64,000 nt of DNA from an uncultured Prevotellaceae bacterium (GTDB lineage Bacteria > Bacteroidota > Bacteroidia > Bacteroidales > Bacteroidaceae), in NCBI GenBank assembly GCA_900318775.1, contig ONLY01000006.1, forward strand, positions 33,233-97,232. Direction: 5' to 3'. The stretch's first letter is position 1, and every line of letters starts with the position of its first letter. Positions 40,086-49,416 of the stretch are shown one piece after another. The notes below the pieces were generated by a model. It saw only the letters and a program-made list of their open reading frames with translations. It was not told the origin of the DNA and ran no database searches. The position numbers were made by a program, and so were the translations under genes.

Positions 40086-43000
40086 CCATTTCAAGCAAAT
40101 CTTTTCCTGTGAGCTTGTAACTGGCGTCGGTTCCGGCCAGAATGTTCTCGGCCAGCTCGCGTTTTGTCTGATGCAAGCGTATGATTTTCTCTTCGATTGT
40201 GTTTTTGCTCACCAAATGATATACTGTCACGGCTTGCTGTTGGCCGATGCGGTAGGCACGGTCGGTGGCTTGCTGCTCGATGGCTGGATTCCACCATGGG
40301 TCGAGGTGGAACACGTAGTTGGCTCCAGTCAGGTTCAAGCCCAAACCACCAGCCTTAAGGCTGATGAGGAAGACGGAGTTTTCTCCGTTTTGGAAGGCTT
40401 CAACCATCTCCGTACGCTGCTTCATCGGCACACTTCCGTCGATGTAGAAGTACTGTATGCCCAGTCGGTCAAGCTCCTTCCTGACGATGTCAAAGAAGCT
40501 GACGAACTGGCTGAATACCAATGCTCTGTTGTCGCCTTCGATGACGCCTTGCAATAGCTCTACCAGTGAGGTGATTTTGGAACTCTCGCCAGTCCATTTG
40601 GGCTCAATGAGCTGAGCGCTGCAGGCGGCTTGACGAAGACGCGTTATCTCAGCCAGCACATGCATGTCCACTTCCATTCCGCCTTCTTGCAGCATCTTTT
40701 CGGCACGCATGCGGATGCTCTCGTAGATGGCTTGCTCGTCGCGGTTCAGTTCCACGGTGTGATATATTTCAGTCTTTTCAGGCAGTTCTTTCAGCACAGC
40801 CTGTTTGGTGCGGCGCAGCATGAATGGGTGCACGATGCGTTCCAGCTGCTCCTGCTTCTCTCGGTCTTGGTAGCCTTCAATGGGGATGATGAACTTCTGT
40901 GAGAAGTGCTCATAGTTGCCCAGCAATCCCGGGTTGACGAACTGGAAGAGGTTCCACAGTTCGCCTAAATGGTTCTGTACAGGCGTACCAGTCAGCATCA
41001 CGCGGTTGTCTGCCTGTATTTTCATCGCCGCAGCACTGGTCTTAGCTCCACGATTCTTGATGATGTGCGCTTCGTCCAGGCATGCGACATTCCAGTGTTT
41101 TTTAGTGAGGATTTCCTGAATGCTAAGTAATATTCCGTAAGTTGTGACGATGACATCTCCTGCTTTTGCGTCCATCACGACTTTAGTACGGTTGGCGGCG
41201 AAATTGAGTATCTGCACGTTGAGGGTAGGGGCAAAACGCTCAATTTCTGTTTTCCAGTTGGGAGCCACCGAGGCTGGCGCAACGACCAGCGAAGGCCCTT
41301 CTTCTTTCTTCAGCAGCAAGAATGCGATGGTCTGCACCGTCTTGCCAAGGCCCATATCGTCTGCCAGCAATGCGCCAGCGCCCCAGTTGTTGAGACGCGC
41401 CATCCACAGGAAACCGTCCCGCTGATATGGACGGAGGGTGGCGTTCAGCTCTTGGGGAACAGCAGGGCTGTAGCTGGAACCATCGAGGATGCGCTTCCGG
41501 ATGGCGAGCAGTTGCTCGTCCATCTCCAGCTTGAGTTCGCCGTGCATGATGTCATCTCCCATGAGGGCTGCGCTGAAGGGCGATATTTTGATTTTTCCGC
41601 GTTCGCGGTTGGCGATTGCGTCAAGGGCTTTCAGTTGCGTCCGCAGTTTCTCGCTCAAAGCAAGGAACTCGTTCTCGCCAATCTTGACAAACTTGCCTTT
41701 GCTCTTGCCCACCAGTTCCAGCAGCTCGCTGATGCTGATGCGGGTCTGCTCGTCGATGTTCACCTCTCCTTCGATGTCAAACCATTGTCCGCGCGGTTTC
41801 AGCACGCCGCTCCATGAGCTGGCGCCTTTTGTCAGGGAACGAATTTTGAAACCTTGTCCTTCGGGCCACTCAGCGTAGAAGGTGTCGGGATGGTCTTGAA
41901 TCAGCTGCACTAAGTCGAGCATGAACTCAGGCGGGTACATCTCGTGCTCGCTAAGGTTGTAGCCTTCGCTGTGCCAGAATGTGCGCACCAGCTCAAGGTT
42001 TTGTCGCTCTTGCTCCATGTTGCGCTTCACTCGTACGCGTCCCTCTTTGTTCTCGTCGATGATGATGTCATCGCCTTCTGCCAGGCGGTAAGTCTTCCGT
42101 CCGCCAGCCAATGGGCGCACAAAGGCTTCCACCTCCCAGTTGCCGCCTTGTTTGGGGCTCAGTTTGAAGCCTACGTTCCACTGCCCGTCGGTGATGGGTA
42201 GGGTAGAGCCTCCTTCGATGAGGGAAGAGTGCAATTCTACCTTGCCGCCAATCTTGGCCAGCAGGCTGCGCAGAGTGGGTTCGGCTTCCAGTGGAAGGCT
42301 GCCCAGCTGGAGCAGCTTGACATAGTAGCTGCGTATTTCGTTGGGTATGTTGATGATGCTGTAGTGCGTGGGCGAGTCCTCGATAATCACGAGGTCATCC
42401 TTTGCATTGCCTACGGGCACGTTTGACTTCACAAAGAATCGGTCTTCTTCGCGTTCCACGATAAGGTAGGGCTTGTCGCGGTCCACTTTCACCAGTTCGT
42501 AGGGAATGGCACGTCCTACGTAAAGACGGCTCTCGTCCACCATCTCTTCAATCACATCTTCCAGCATCAGTTCCCAATGCTCGCTATGGTTAAGCCTTGC
42601 CAGAATGCGGCGGTCGGCATTGTTCATGCACTCCACCTCTCCTTTGCGGTAGCGGGCGTCGCTCAGACGTTTGCCATTGCCCCATGTGCCGTTTTTAAGC
42701 CGTATCTGCTCGCGCACTTGGATGACGTTCGAGTCGGGCTTCTCACGGAGGTACATGAGCCTTGTGTCCGGCTCGTCAGCGTTGTGGCTGCTTGTGCCTT
42801 CCGCCTCGTCGATGAGGTCTTCAAGCACCGACTCCCATTCTGCCTTGTGATAGATGTTGGCCAACGTAGGCTGCTCTCCGAAACGATGGCGCAGCGATTC
42901 GCGTTCGTCGTCGTACAGTGGCAAGTATTTAGACATCTCATGCTGTAACAGCGCGAGGTGGGGCATGCAGCGGTTCACGTCCATTTGGGCAGTTGAGTAG

Positions 43001-44109
43001 CCTAAGTAGTTGGCAATGAGAAAGGCGAGGCAGCGTTGCAGTGGTGGTGTGGCGCCACTGTCGCTTGTGTCGTAGAGCTGTTGCACTTGTTCGTGGTGAA
43101 GGGCTACGCTCACGCGGCAGAAGTCCTCTGCCAGGATGCGTGCAGGGATGAGCGCATCGCGAGTACGCACCTCCATGTTGGCACCAAAATCGCGGAGACG
43201 CTGTTTGCAGGCTTCAGCCAGTGCTTGGTTCTCTTCCTGTGAATCGCTGGCCGCCACCATGTAGCTGACGACCAGGTAGAAAGACAAGAGTGAATTGTTG
43301 AAGTATCCTTTGGGGCCGCCTTCCTTCAGCTGTGTCTTGAGGGCGGCGTCAAACCACCTTGCGGCTTCGTTGCATTTGCCTTCGCAGAGACTGCGCAGGG
43401 CGCCCAGCGTGAAGCCTGCGGCAATGTTGTTGTAGAGGCCTGCTGTAGGCATTTGGCCCGTGGCCACATATTCGTAGAGTTCGATGCCGGCCAGCAGCTT
43501 GCAGCGCATGGCTTCAGTGATGGCACGGTACTCGCTGATCAAGGTGAGGATGATGGAGGTGTCGGCCACGATGTCGTTAGCCATGAGGTGGTCGCCAATG
43601 TGCTCGAAGAAATGGACGAAAGTGTCGGGCTGGAAATTGGCGAAAAGTGACTTGAAATGCGGTTCGGTCGCCACGCTGTAGAACAGATAGGCCTGGTCCT
43701 TCCCAATCACATTGGCACTGGGGCAGCCTTGATAGTCGTTTTCTACCAATTGTTTGACGGCATAGCGTACAAACATGTAGCTTTGCCCGCCCGATTGCTG
43801 CAGGCGTTGAAAGGCTAACTGCAAGTCCTTGCGGCATTCGTGCAAATACCATAGCGCAGGCACAAAGTCGGCGTGGTTCACTCCGTAGCGTCGGGCATTG
43901 GCATACCAGTCTTTGCCTTCGTTGACAAAGATGCCTTGCTGGAGCAGCTCGTTGAGCGCAGCCTGTCCGTCGAAGGCAGGGAAGGCATATTGCCTCAGCA
44001 GGTAGATGTGTTCGTCCATCCGCTTGCCAGAGCCAAGCCCTGTGTCTACGTAGAAACAGAGGAGCCGTTGTGCGTCTTCGCTCAGTTGTTCGTATTTGTC
44101 AAATGCCAT
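40075..44109 (-). CDS. SNF2/SWI2 family DEAD/DEAH-box helicase, large form
   Basis: A 1344-residue cytosolic protein. The helicase core begins near residue 880: motif I LLADDMGLGKTVQTIAFLL (about 905-925), Ia VVAPASVAPNWK, motif II CLDEAHIIKN, motif III LTGTPVQNHLGELWNLFQF, motif V SLKAGGLGLNLTGANYVFHL and motif VI QQATDRAYRIGQ. These are the full SNF2 set, so ATP-driven translocation on DNA is likely. The first 880 residues show helical-repeat-like regions and no domain I can name. The family usually remodels protein-DNA complexes or aids transcription recycling. It is a single-gene unit; no methylase or nuclease partner is adjacent, so a defence role is not supported. Confidence 0.92.
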   Translation of the reverse strand: MAFDKYEQLSEDAQRLLCFYVDTGLGSGKRMDEHIYLLRQYAFPAFDGQAALNELLQQGIFVNEGKDWYANARRYGVNHADFVPALWYLHECRKDLQLAFQRLQQSGGQSYMFVRYAVKQLVENDYQGCPSANVIGKDQAYLFYSVATEPHFKSLFANFQPDTFVHFFEHIGDHLMANDIVADTSIILTLISEYRAITEAMRCKLLAGIELYEYVATGQMPTAGLYNNIAAGFTLGALRSLCEGKCNEAARWFDAALKTQLKEGGPKGYFNNSLLSFYLVVSYMVAASDSQEENQALAEACKQRLRDFGANMEVRTRDALIPARILAEDFCRVSVALHHEQVQQLYDTSDSGATPPLQRCLAFLIANYLGYSTAQMDVNRCMPHLALLQHEMSKYLPLYDDERESLRHRFGEQPTLANIYHKAEWESVLEDLIDEAEGTSSHNADEPDTRLMYLREKPDSNVIQVREQIRLKNGTWGNGKRLSDARYRKGEVECMNNADRRILARLNHSEHWELMLEDVIEEMVDESRLYVGRAIPYELVKVDRDKPYLIVEREEDRFFVKSNVPVGNAKDDLVIIEDSPTHYSIINIPNEIRSYYVKLLQLGSLPLEAEPTLRSLLAKIGGKVELHSSLIEGGSTLPITDGQWNVGFKLSPKQGGNWEVEAFVRPLAGGRKTYRLAEGDDIIIDENKEGRVRVKRNMEQERQNLELVRTFWHSEGYNLSEHEMYPPEFMLDLVQLIQDHPDTFYAEWPEGQGFKIRSLTKGASSWSGVLKPRGQWFDIEGEVNIDEQTRISISELLELVGKSKGKFVKIGENEFLALSEKLRTQLKALDAIANRERGKIKISPFSAALMGDDIMHGELKLEMDEQLLAIRKRILDGSSYSPAVPQELNATLRPYQRDGFLWMARLNNWGAGALLADDMGLGKTVQTIAFLLLKKEEGPSLVVAPASVAPNWKTEIERFAPTLNVQILNFAANRTKVVMDAKAGDVIVTTYGILLSIQEILTKKHWNVACLDEAHIIKNRGAKTSAAAMKIQADNRVMLTGTPVQNHLGELWNLFQFVNPGLLGNYEHFSQKFIIPIEGYQDREKQEQLERIVHPFMLRRTKQAVLKELPEKTEIYHTVELNRDEQAIYESIRMRAEKMLQEGGMEVDMHVLAEITRLRQAACSAQLIEPKWTGESSKITSLVELLQGVIEGDNRALVFSQFVSFFDIVRKELDRLGIQYFYIDGSVPMKQRTEMVEAFQNGENSVFLISLKAGGLGLNLTGANYVFHLDPWWNPAIEQQATDRAYRIGQQQAVTVYHLVSKNTIEEKIIRLHQTKRELAENILAGTDASYKLTGKDLLEMVAQ

Positions 44110-44232
44110 GAGTTGTCCTTTCTAATGGAATAAAGCGTGCAAAGGTACGACTTTTCCGTGAATTAATCAGTGCCCGAAGTGTTAATTTAGCTAACTCCTT
44201 GCTATTTATGCATGAATAGTAAGGAGTGCTTT

Positions 44233-44319
44233 TTGTGCGTGCCCTGCGCGAGTTATAACGCGCAGGGTGCACGATTAATTATGCGCAGGGTGCGTGAAAA
44301 CAGATGCGCAGGGTGCGCC
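44233..44319. repeat. GCGCAGGGTGCG repeat cluster between the SNF2 gene and efp
   Basis: An inverted pair, CCCTGCGCG and CGCGCAGGG (44241-44267), is followed by two direct copies of ATGCGCAGGGTGCG (44281, 44304). The cluster lies downstream of efp, past its terminator, and upstream of the SNF2 promoter region. Function unknown; it is distinct in sequence from the element family at 9.5-16.5 kb. Confidence 0.75.
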
Positions 44320-44329
44320 TTTAAGGAAC

Positions 44330-44359
44330 AAAAAAGGCAGCGCATGATGGTGCGCTGCC
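44330..44359 (-). terminator. Terminator of efp
   Basis: GGCAGCGCA (44336-44344) pairs with TGCGCTGCC (44351-44359), and a run of six A's upstream yields U's on the minus strand, 25 bases past the efp stop. Confidence 0.88.
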
Positions 44360-44382
44360 TGTATGAAAAATGTCTGTAAGGC

Positions 44383-44952
44383 TTATTTGCGAGTTACGTA
44401 AGAACCGTCGCGAGTGTCCACCTCAATCAGGTCGCCCTCGTTGATGAAGAGAGGAACACGGATTTCAACGCCGGTCTCCAGTGTGGCAGGCTTAGTAGCG
44501 TTGGTGGCAGTGTTGCCTGCAAAGCCTGGCTCAGTGTAAGTGACCTGAAGTACAACCTTTACAGGAGCTTCAGCAGTGAGGATAGTGCCAGTTGATTCGT
44601 CGATAGAAGCCATTACCATGGTCTCGCCTTCCTTCAGGAAGTCACCGCCAGTAATCAGGTTCTTTGCGATATTCACTTGCTCGAAGGTCTCAGTGTTCAT
44701 GAACACGAGCTCTTCGCCCTCCTTGTAGAGATACTGGAACTGCTGGTGAGAAACCTGCACATCGTCGAGTTTGGCAGACACAATCCATGTGCGCTCCAGC
44801 ACACGGCCGTCCTCCACGTTGCGGAGCTTTGTGCGCATCACTGTATTTCCCTTGCCTGGCTTGACGTGCAAGAAGTCAATCACTACATAAATCTTGTTGT
44901 CGTCAAGACGAAGGCATATGCCTTTCTTAATGTCACCTGCTAAAATAGCCAT
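44383..44952 (-). CDS. efp: Translation elongation factor P
   Basis: A 189-residue three-domain beta-barrel protein that relieves ribosome stalling at polyproline. Domain I has FLHVKPGKGNTVMRTKLRN, with the loop lysine that is modified in some bacteria. The C-terminal OB domains end in the family signature GVEIRVPLFINEGDLIEVDTRDGSYVTR region. Length is normal. It has its own promoter (45005-45036) and terminator. Polyproline-dependence is notable because element-derived Pro-rich peptides occur in this genome. Confidence 0.96.
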   Translation of the reverse strand: MAILAGDIKKGICLRLDDNKIYVVIDFLHVKPGKGNTVMRTKLRNVEDGRVLERTWIVSAKLDDVQVSHQQFQYLYKEGEELVFMNTETFEQVNIAKNLITGGDFLKEGETMVMASIDESTGTILTAEAPVKVVLQVTYTEPGFAGNTATNATKPATLETGVEIRVPLFINEGDLIEVDTRDGSYVTRK

Positions 44953-45004
44953 AAGAGTTTTGTTTTTGTATTAATATTTTTTCTTAACTCATTGAAATCG
45001 GGTG

Positions 45005-45036
45005 CAAAGGTACAATTATGTACGGGAAAAACCAAA
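45005..45036 (-). promoter_or_regulatory. Promoter of efp
   Basis: On the minus strand TTTG at 45036-45033, a 20-base spacer, TACCTTTG at 45012-45005. Confidence 0.82.
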
Positions 45037-45135
45037 AGTTTTTAAAGTTTTTCAAACTGAGAGTGTCAATGTGAGGTCAAAATTGCGTAAAATCATGTAA
45101 ATGACAAAAAAAGTTTATGTTTTTTGTTTTTTTCT

Positions 45136-45166
45136 TTTGCTGATTGATAGGGAATCGCTAATTTTG
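45136..45166 (+). promoter_or_regulatory. Promoter of rpmH
   Basis: TTTG at 45136-45139, a 19-base spacer, TAATTTTG at 45159-45166. The leader to the rpmH ATG is about 70 bases, long for this organism, and could carry control; no structure is obvious. Confidence 0.8.
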
Positions 45167-45244
45167 CACTCGCTTTTCGCGGATGTTGCGGCATTGACAG
45201 CGAGAATAGGCAGTGAAAACTTAATAAAATAATATAATAGAACG

Positions 45245-45400
45245 ATGAAAAGAACATTCCAGCCTCACAACAGAAAGAGGATTAACAAGCATGGCTTCCG
45301 TCTGCGCATGCAGACCGCTAACGGCCGCCGCGTACTTTCTGCTCGTCGCAGAAAGGGTCGCAAGTCTCTTACGGTATCTAGCGAACACCACGGCAAATAA
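45245..45400 (+). CDS. rpmH: Ribosomal protein bL34
   Basis: A 51-residue, very basic protein starting [12 protein letters not shown], then [20 protein letters not shown] and RRKGRK, which is the complete bL34 sequence pattern. It is part of the large ribosomal subunit. It is followed by a strong terminator, so it is a single-gene unit here; rnpA and dnaA are not adjacent, as usual in Bacteroidetes. Confidence 0.96.
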   Translation: MKRTFQPHNRKRINKHGFRLRMQTANGRRVLSARRRKGRKSLTVSSEHHGK

Positions 45401-45420
45401 GCCATTCGGTAAAGGAAACA

Positions 45421-45450
45421 AAAGGCAGAAGTTTAACTTCTGCCTTTTTT
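45421..45450 (+). terminator. Terminator of rpmH
   Basis: AAAGGCAGAAGTT pairs with AACTTCTGCCTTT around a minimal loop, followed by T's, 20 bases after the stop. Confidence 0.9.
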
Positions 45451-45543
45451 CGTGCTCTTGCGTGACTTTTTCTCCGCTCCGCTATTCACGTTTCATGTAA
45501 AATAGTTACCTTTGCACACATATTTAATTATTATAAGTGTGCA

Positions 45544-46185
45544 ATGGCATTCAATCAATTTTTTAAGGGAAAAAGTGGACGGTGGTTCTGGCTCAATATC
45601 TGTTTGATGTTGGCGCTGATTGTGGCAATCCCCACCGTTACGATTTATTTGTTAGACCAATTCACGCACCACGGCGAAAAGATTGAAGTGCCGAGTGTGG
45701 TGGGCAAATCATTGTATGATGCAGAACAACTGTTGAAAGACCGTGACCTGCTGGCGCTGGTGAACGATTCGGTGTACGACAAGTATGCCGAGCCCGGTGC
45801 GGTGTTAGCGCAGTCGCCTAAGGCTGGTTATGAGGTGAAAGGTGGTCGTATGGTCTATCTGACGGTGAACTATAAGAGTGAACCCATGGTGGCGCTGCCT
45901 GACGTTGTGAGCCACGGCTCTTTGCGCGAAGCAGAAGCTTTGCTGCAGTCGCAAGGCTTCAAGTTGACCCCTCACAAGTTGGTGATGGGCAGTCCGAAGG
46001 ACTTGGTGCTGGGCGTGAAGCAGGGTGGACGCGAGGTTCATGCTGGCGAGGTGATTTCACGCATCCGGCTGCTGACCTTGGTGGTCGGCGGTGGCGAGGT
46101 GGACTCGTTGGCCGTGGAACGTGATGAGATGGATGCCGATGCGTTGGAGCAAGAAGGCGGTGAGGATTTTGACATAGAACTGTAG
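45544..46185 (+). CDS. Membrane-anchored PASTA-domain protein
   Basis: A 213-residue protein with one N-terminal transmembrane segment (about 15-38) and two PASTA domains in the periplasm: about 48-115 (IEVPSVVGKSLYDAEQLL, then AQSPKAGYEVKGG) and about 117-185 (VALPDVVSHGSLREAEALL). The tail is acidic. PASTA domains bind peptidoglycan fragments or protein partners; no kinase domain is attached. A TACCTTTG at 45507-45514 probably marks the promoter. It leads an operon with rluD, ddl and further envelope genes, consistent with a cell-wall role. Confidence 0.88.
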   Translation: MAFNQFFKGKSGRWFWLNICLMLALIVAIPTVTIYLLDQFTHHGEKIEVPSVVGKSLYDAEQLLKDRDLLALVNDSVYDKYAEPGAVLAQSPKAGYEVKGGRMVYLTVNYKSEPMVALPDVVSHGSLREAEALLQSQGFKLTPHKLVMGSPKDLVLGVKQGGREVHAGEVISRIRLLTLVVGGGEVDSLAVERDEMDADALEQEGGEDFDIEL

Positions 46186-46187
46186 GG

Positions 46188-47246
46188 ATGAGTGTGGAAG
46201 AACAGGACGTGTTGATGGACAACGACGAGCTGGAGGACGACGAGACCTCGCAGCTGTATGAACATCACCGTATCATAGCAGACAAAGGGCAAAAGCTGCT
46301 CCGTGTGGACAAGTTCCTTCTCACGCAGTTGTCGGGCACAAGCCGCAACCGGGTGCAGAAAGCAGCAGATGCAGGCTTCATCATGGCGAACGGCAAGCCC
46401 GTGAAGCGCTCTTATAAAGTGAAGCCTGAAGATGTGATTCAGGTGATGCTTGACCGCCCGCACTACGAGAACAAGATTACACCAGAAGATATTCCGCTCG
46501 ATATCGTGTATGAGGATGACGACCTCATGGTCATCAACAAGCCTGCGGGCATGGTGGTGCACCCAGGGTTCGGCAACTGGAACGGCACGATGCTGAACGC
46601 TATCGCATGGCACTTGAAGGACATGCCGCAATACGATATCAACGACCCTGAAATCGGATTGGTGCACCGTATTGACAAGGACACGAGCGGGCTGCTGGTG
46701 GTTGCGAAGACGGCTTCGGCCAAGACAAGTTTGGGACTGCAGTTCTTCAACAAGACCACGAAACGTGAGTATAACGCATTGGTATGGGGCAATTTTGCGG
46801 AAGATGCAGGCACGATTGTCGGTAATATTGGTCGTGACCCAAAGGACCGGATGCGGATGGCGGTGTTTCCTCCCGATTCGGAAACAGGCAAGCATGCTGT
46901 AACTCACTATGAGGTGCTGGAACGATTTGGCTACACGACTTTGGTGAAGTGTGTGCTGGAGACTGGACGAACCCATCAGATTCGTGCCCACATGAAGCAC
47001 ATAGGGCATCCTCTGTTCAGCGACGAGCGCTATGGAGGCGATCAGGTGCTGAAAGGTTCCAGCACGGCAAAGTACCGTCAGTTTATTGACAACTGCTTCA
47101 AGCTATGCCCACGCCAAGTGCTGCATGCCAAGACCCTTGGCTTTGTGCATCCACGGACTGGACAGGAAATGCTGTTTGGTTCAGAACTGCCTGAGGATAT
47201 CGTGGCACTGCTGGAGAAGTGGAGAGGGTGGAGCAAGAGTAATTGA
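46188..47246 (+). CDS. rluD: 23S rRNA pseudouridine synthase RluD family
   Basis: A 352-residue enzyme. An S4 RNA-binding domain (about 38-95, RVDKFLLTQLSGTSRNRVQ) precedes the catalytic domain with GLVHRIDKDTSGLLVVAKT, whose aspartate is the catalytic residue, and the later GRTHQIRAHMKHIGHP motif. It likely converts uridines in helix 69 of 23S rRNA. Its start follows the PASTA stop by two bases. The N-terminus has an acidic extension of about 35 residues. Confidence 0.92.
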   Translation: MSVEEQDVLMDNDELEDDETSQLYEHHRIIADKGQKLLRVDKFLLTQLSGTSRNRVQKAADAGFIMANGKPVKRSYKVKPEDVIQVMLDRPHYENKITPEDIPLDIVYEDDDLMVINKPAGMVVHPGFGNWNGTMLNAIAWHLKDMPQYDINDPEIGLVHRIDKDTSGLLVVAKTASAKTSLGLQFFNKTTKREYNALVWGNFAEDAGTIVGNIGRDPKDRMRMAVFPPDSETGKHAVTHYEVLERFGYTTLVKCVLETGRTHQIRAHMKHIGHPLFSDERYGGDQVLKGSSTAKYRQFIDNCFKLCPRQVLHAKTLGFVHPRTGQEMLFGSELPEDIVALLEKWRGWSKSN

Positions 47247-47296
47247 ACGCAAGTGAATATAGTATAGAAAAAATAGATAGATAAAAGCAAAAAGAT

Positions 47297-48295
47297 ATGA
47301 AGAAAGTAATTGCCATTGTGGCAGGCGGAGACAGCTCCGAACATGATGTGTCGCTGCGTAGTGCGGCTGGTATTGATTCGTGGATTGACAAAGAACTATA
47401 TGATGTATATATTGTGGAGGTGAGCCGTCAGGCCTGGTTTGCTCATTTGCCAAATGGACAGAAGTCGCCGGTGTATCGTCACAACTTCTCGTTCAAGGAC
47501 GAGTGGGGCAGGGATATCCAGCCTGACTATGCTTATATCACGATTCATGGCACTCCTGGTGAGGACGGTACCTTGCAGGGGTATTTCGATTTGCTTGGAA
47601 TCCCTTATTCAACAAGCGGTGTGCTGGTGGAGTCGCTGACCTTCAATAAATTTACTTTGAACCAGTTCTTGAAAGGTTTTGGCGTGAAGGTGGCAGAGGA
47701 TGTGCTGGTGCGCCAAGGACAGCCAGTGGATGCGCAGCAGATTGTGGATTGTGTGGGTCTGCCTTGCTTTATCAAGCCCAATGGCGGTGGTTCAAGCTTC
47801 GGCGTGACCCATTGCAAAACTTTGGACGGTGTGATTCCTGCCATTGAGAAAGCGATGCAGGAATGGCCAGAGGTGCTGATTGAGAGTGAACTGAAGGGTG
47901 TGGAAATCAGTAACGGCGTGTACAAGACAAAGGCTACAGGCATGCATGTGTTGCCAATCACGGAAGTGGTGCCCAAGACTGAATTCTTTGACTACGACGC
48001 CAAGTACAATGGATTGGTGGAGGAAATTACTCCAGCCCGCCTTTCGGAGGATACGACTAAGCGTGTGCAAGCGCTTTCAGCTGCCATTTATGATGTTCTG
48101 GGTGCATCAGGCCTCATCCGCATTGACTATATCATCTCGAAGAACGAGGAAGGGCAGGACGTTATCAACATGCTGGAAATCAATACAACACCGGGCATGA
48201 CTCCTACGAGCTTCATCCCTCAGCAGGTGCGTGCAGAAGGCAGTGAAATGAAAGATATGTTGAATGCTATCATCGCAGATAAACTATGCAACTAA
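47297..48295 (+). CDS. ddl: D-alanine--D-alanine ligase
   Basis: A 332-residue ATP-grasp enzyme that makes the D-Ala-D-Ala dipeptide for peptidoglycan. GGDSSEHDVSLRSA near the N-terminus, FIKPNGGGSSFGVTHC in the ATP-binding region and the C-terminal MLEINTTPGMTPTSFIPQQ with metal ligands are diagnostic. It is in the operon with PASTA and rluD, and its end overlaps the next gene by ten bases. Confidence 0.95.
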   Translation: MKKVIAIVAGGDSSEHDVSLRSAAGIDSWIDKELYDVYIVEVSRQAWFAHLPNGQKSPVYRHNFSFKDEWGRDIQPDYAYITIHGTPGEDGTLQGYFDLLGIPYSTSGVLVESLTFNKFTLNQFLKGFGVKVAEDVLVRQGQPVDAQQIVDCVGLPCFIKPNGGGSSFGVTHCKTLDGVIPAIEKAMQEWPEVLIESELKGVEISNGVYKTKATGMHVLPITEVVPKTEFFDYDAKYNGLVEEITPARLSEDTTKRVQALSAAIYDVLGASGLIRIDYIISKNEEGQDVINMLEINTTPGMTPTSFIPQQVRAEGSEMKDMLNAIIADKLCN

Positions 48296-49416
48296 GTGAT
48301 TTTGACGATATTCGCCCGTGTGCGGAGGGCGAGATGAAGGCGGCTTTTGAAAGCATGCTGGCAGACCGTCAGTTTGACCACATTTTGCAAGGACTGCTTC
48401 CGCTGCCTAAAGGCATGCGCAATTGGCTCTTGCGGAAGTTGTTTATAGGCATCAAGACACCGCTAGATTTTCAGAAGCGCTATATGAAACCGTTAGTGTA
48501 TTATGTGCTCCATAAAGCTACCACGGGGCATTCGGCGCTTTTTCCGCAGTCGCTTGACAGAAAGAAAAACTATACTTTCATGTCCAATCATCGTGACATT
48601 GTCCTGGATTCAGCTTTTCTTGATGTGCTGCTGCTTAAGAATGGCTTCTCTACTACAGTGGAGATTGCCATAGGAGACAACCTGCTTATCTATCCTTGGA
48701 TTAAGACGCTGGTGAGGATGAACAAGTCATTCACCGTGAACCGTGGCTTGACCCCGAAGGAAATGCTGAAATCGTCTATCCATATGAGCCAGTACATGCA
48801 TTTCGCTATCAACGAAAAGCATGAGAACATCTGGATTGCCCAGCGTGAAGGCCGTGCCAAGGATTCGGATGACCGCACGCAGGAGTCGGTACTGAAGATG
48901 CTCAACATGGGCGGACCAACCCCGGGCAAGACAACAGCGGACATCATTGCAAACCTCCGGCATATAAATATTGTGCCATTGACTATTTCGTATGAGTATG
49001 ACCCTTGCGACTACTTGAAGGCAAAAGAGTTCCAGTGCAAACGCGACATCCCTGGATGGAAGAAGGCAAAGCAAGATGACCTTGACAACATGAAGACGGG
49101 CATCTGGGGAAAAAAGGGACATGTGCATTATCAGGCAGCTGACTGCATTAACGAATGGCTTGACACACTTGACGCTAATACGATAGAGAAAGCGGATATC
49201 TTCCGCATTGTGGCAGAGCATATTGACCACGAAATACATAAGAACTATCGAATCTACGATATTAATCGTGATGCTTTGGCAGGCAGGACAAATGCCTACA
49301 TTGAGTCGCGCATCAAAATGGTGGACGTGGAGAATCCCGATGTGCCTTTCTTGCGGGAAAAGATTTCGGCAATGTATGCTAACCCGCTCCGTAATTATGA
49401 AGCAGCTGTTCAATAG
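48286..49416 (+). CDS. Lysophospholipid (1-acylglycerol-3-phosphate) acyltransferase-like protein
   Basis: A 376-residue PlsC-like protein. The acyltransferase motif reads MSNHRDIVLDSAFLDVLL (HxxxxD with NHRDIVLD), followed by FTVNRG and WIAQREGRAKDSDD, matching motifs II and III. It probably acylates lysophosphatidic acid or a related lipid at the inner membrane; the extra 170 C-terminal residues are typical of a longer Bacteroidetes form. Its start overlaps ddl by ten bases and its end overlaps the NigD-like gene by 20 bases. Confidence 0.85.
   Translation: MQLSDFDDIRPCAEGEMKAAFESMLADRQFDHILQGLLPLPKGMRNWLLRKLFIGIKTPLDFQKRYMKPLVYYVLHKATTGHSALFPQSLDRKKNYTFMSNHRDIVLDSAFLDVLLLKNGFSTTVEIAIGDNLLIYPWIKTLVRMNKSFTVNRGLTPKEMLKSSIHMSQYMHFAINEKHENIWIAQREGRAKDSDDRTQESVLKMLNMGGPTPGKTTADIIANLRHINIVPLTISYEYDPCDYLKAKEFQCKRDIPGWKKAKQDDLDNMKTGIWGKKGHVHYQAADCINEWLDTLDANTIEKADIFRIVAEHIDHEIHKNYRIYDINRDALAGRTNAYIESRIKMVDVENPDVPFLREKISAMYANPLRNYEAAVQ

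Noticed and set aside
40075..44109. SNF2 gene as part of a phage-defence system
   Set aside because: Neighbours are efp and a pectin lyase; no nuclease, methylase or other defence partner is adjacent.
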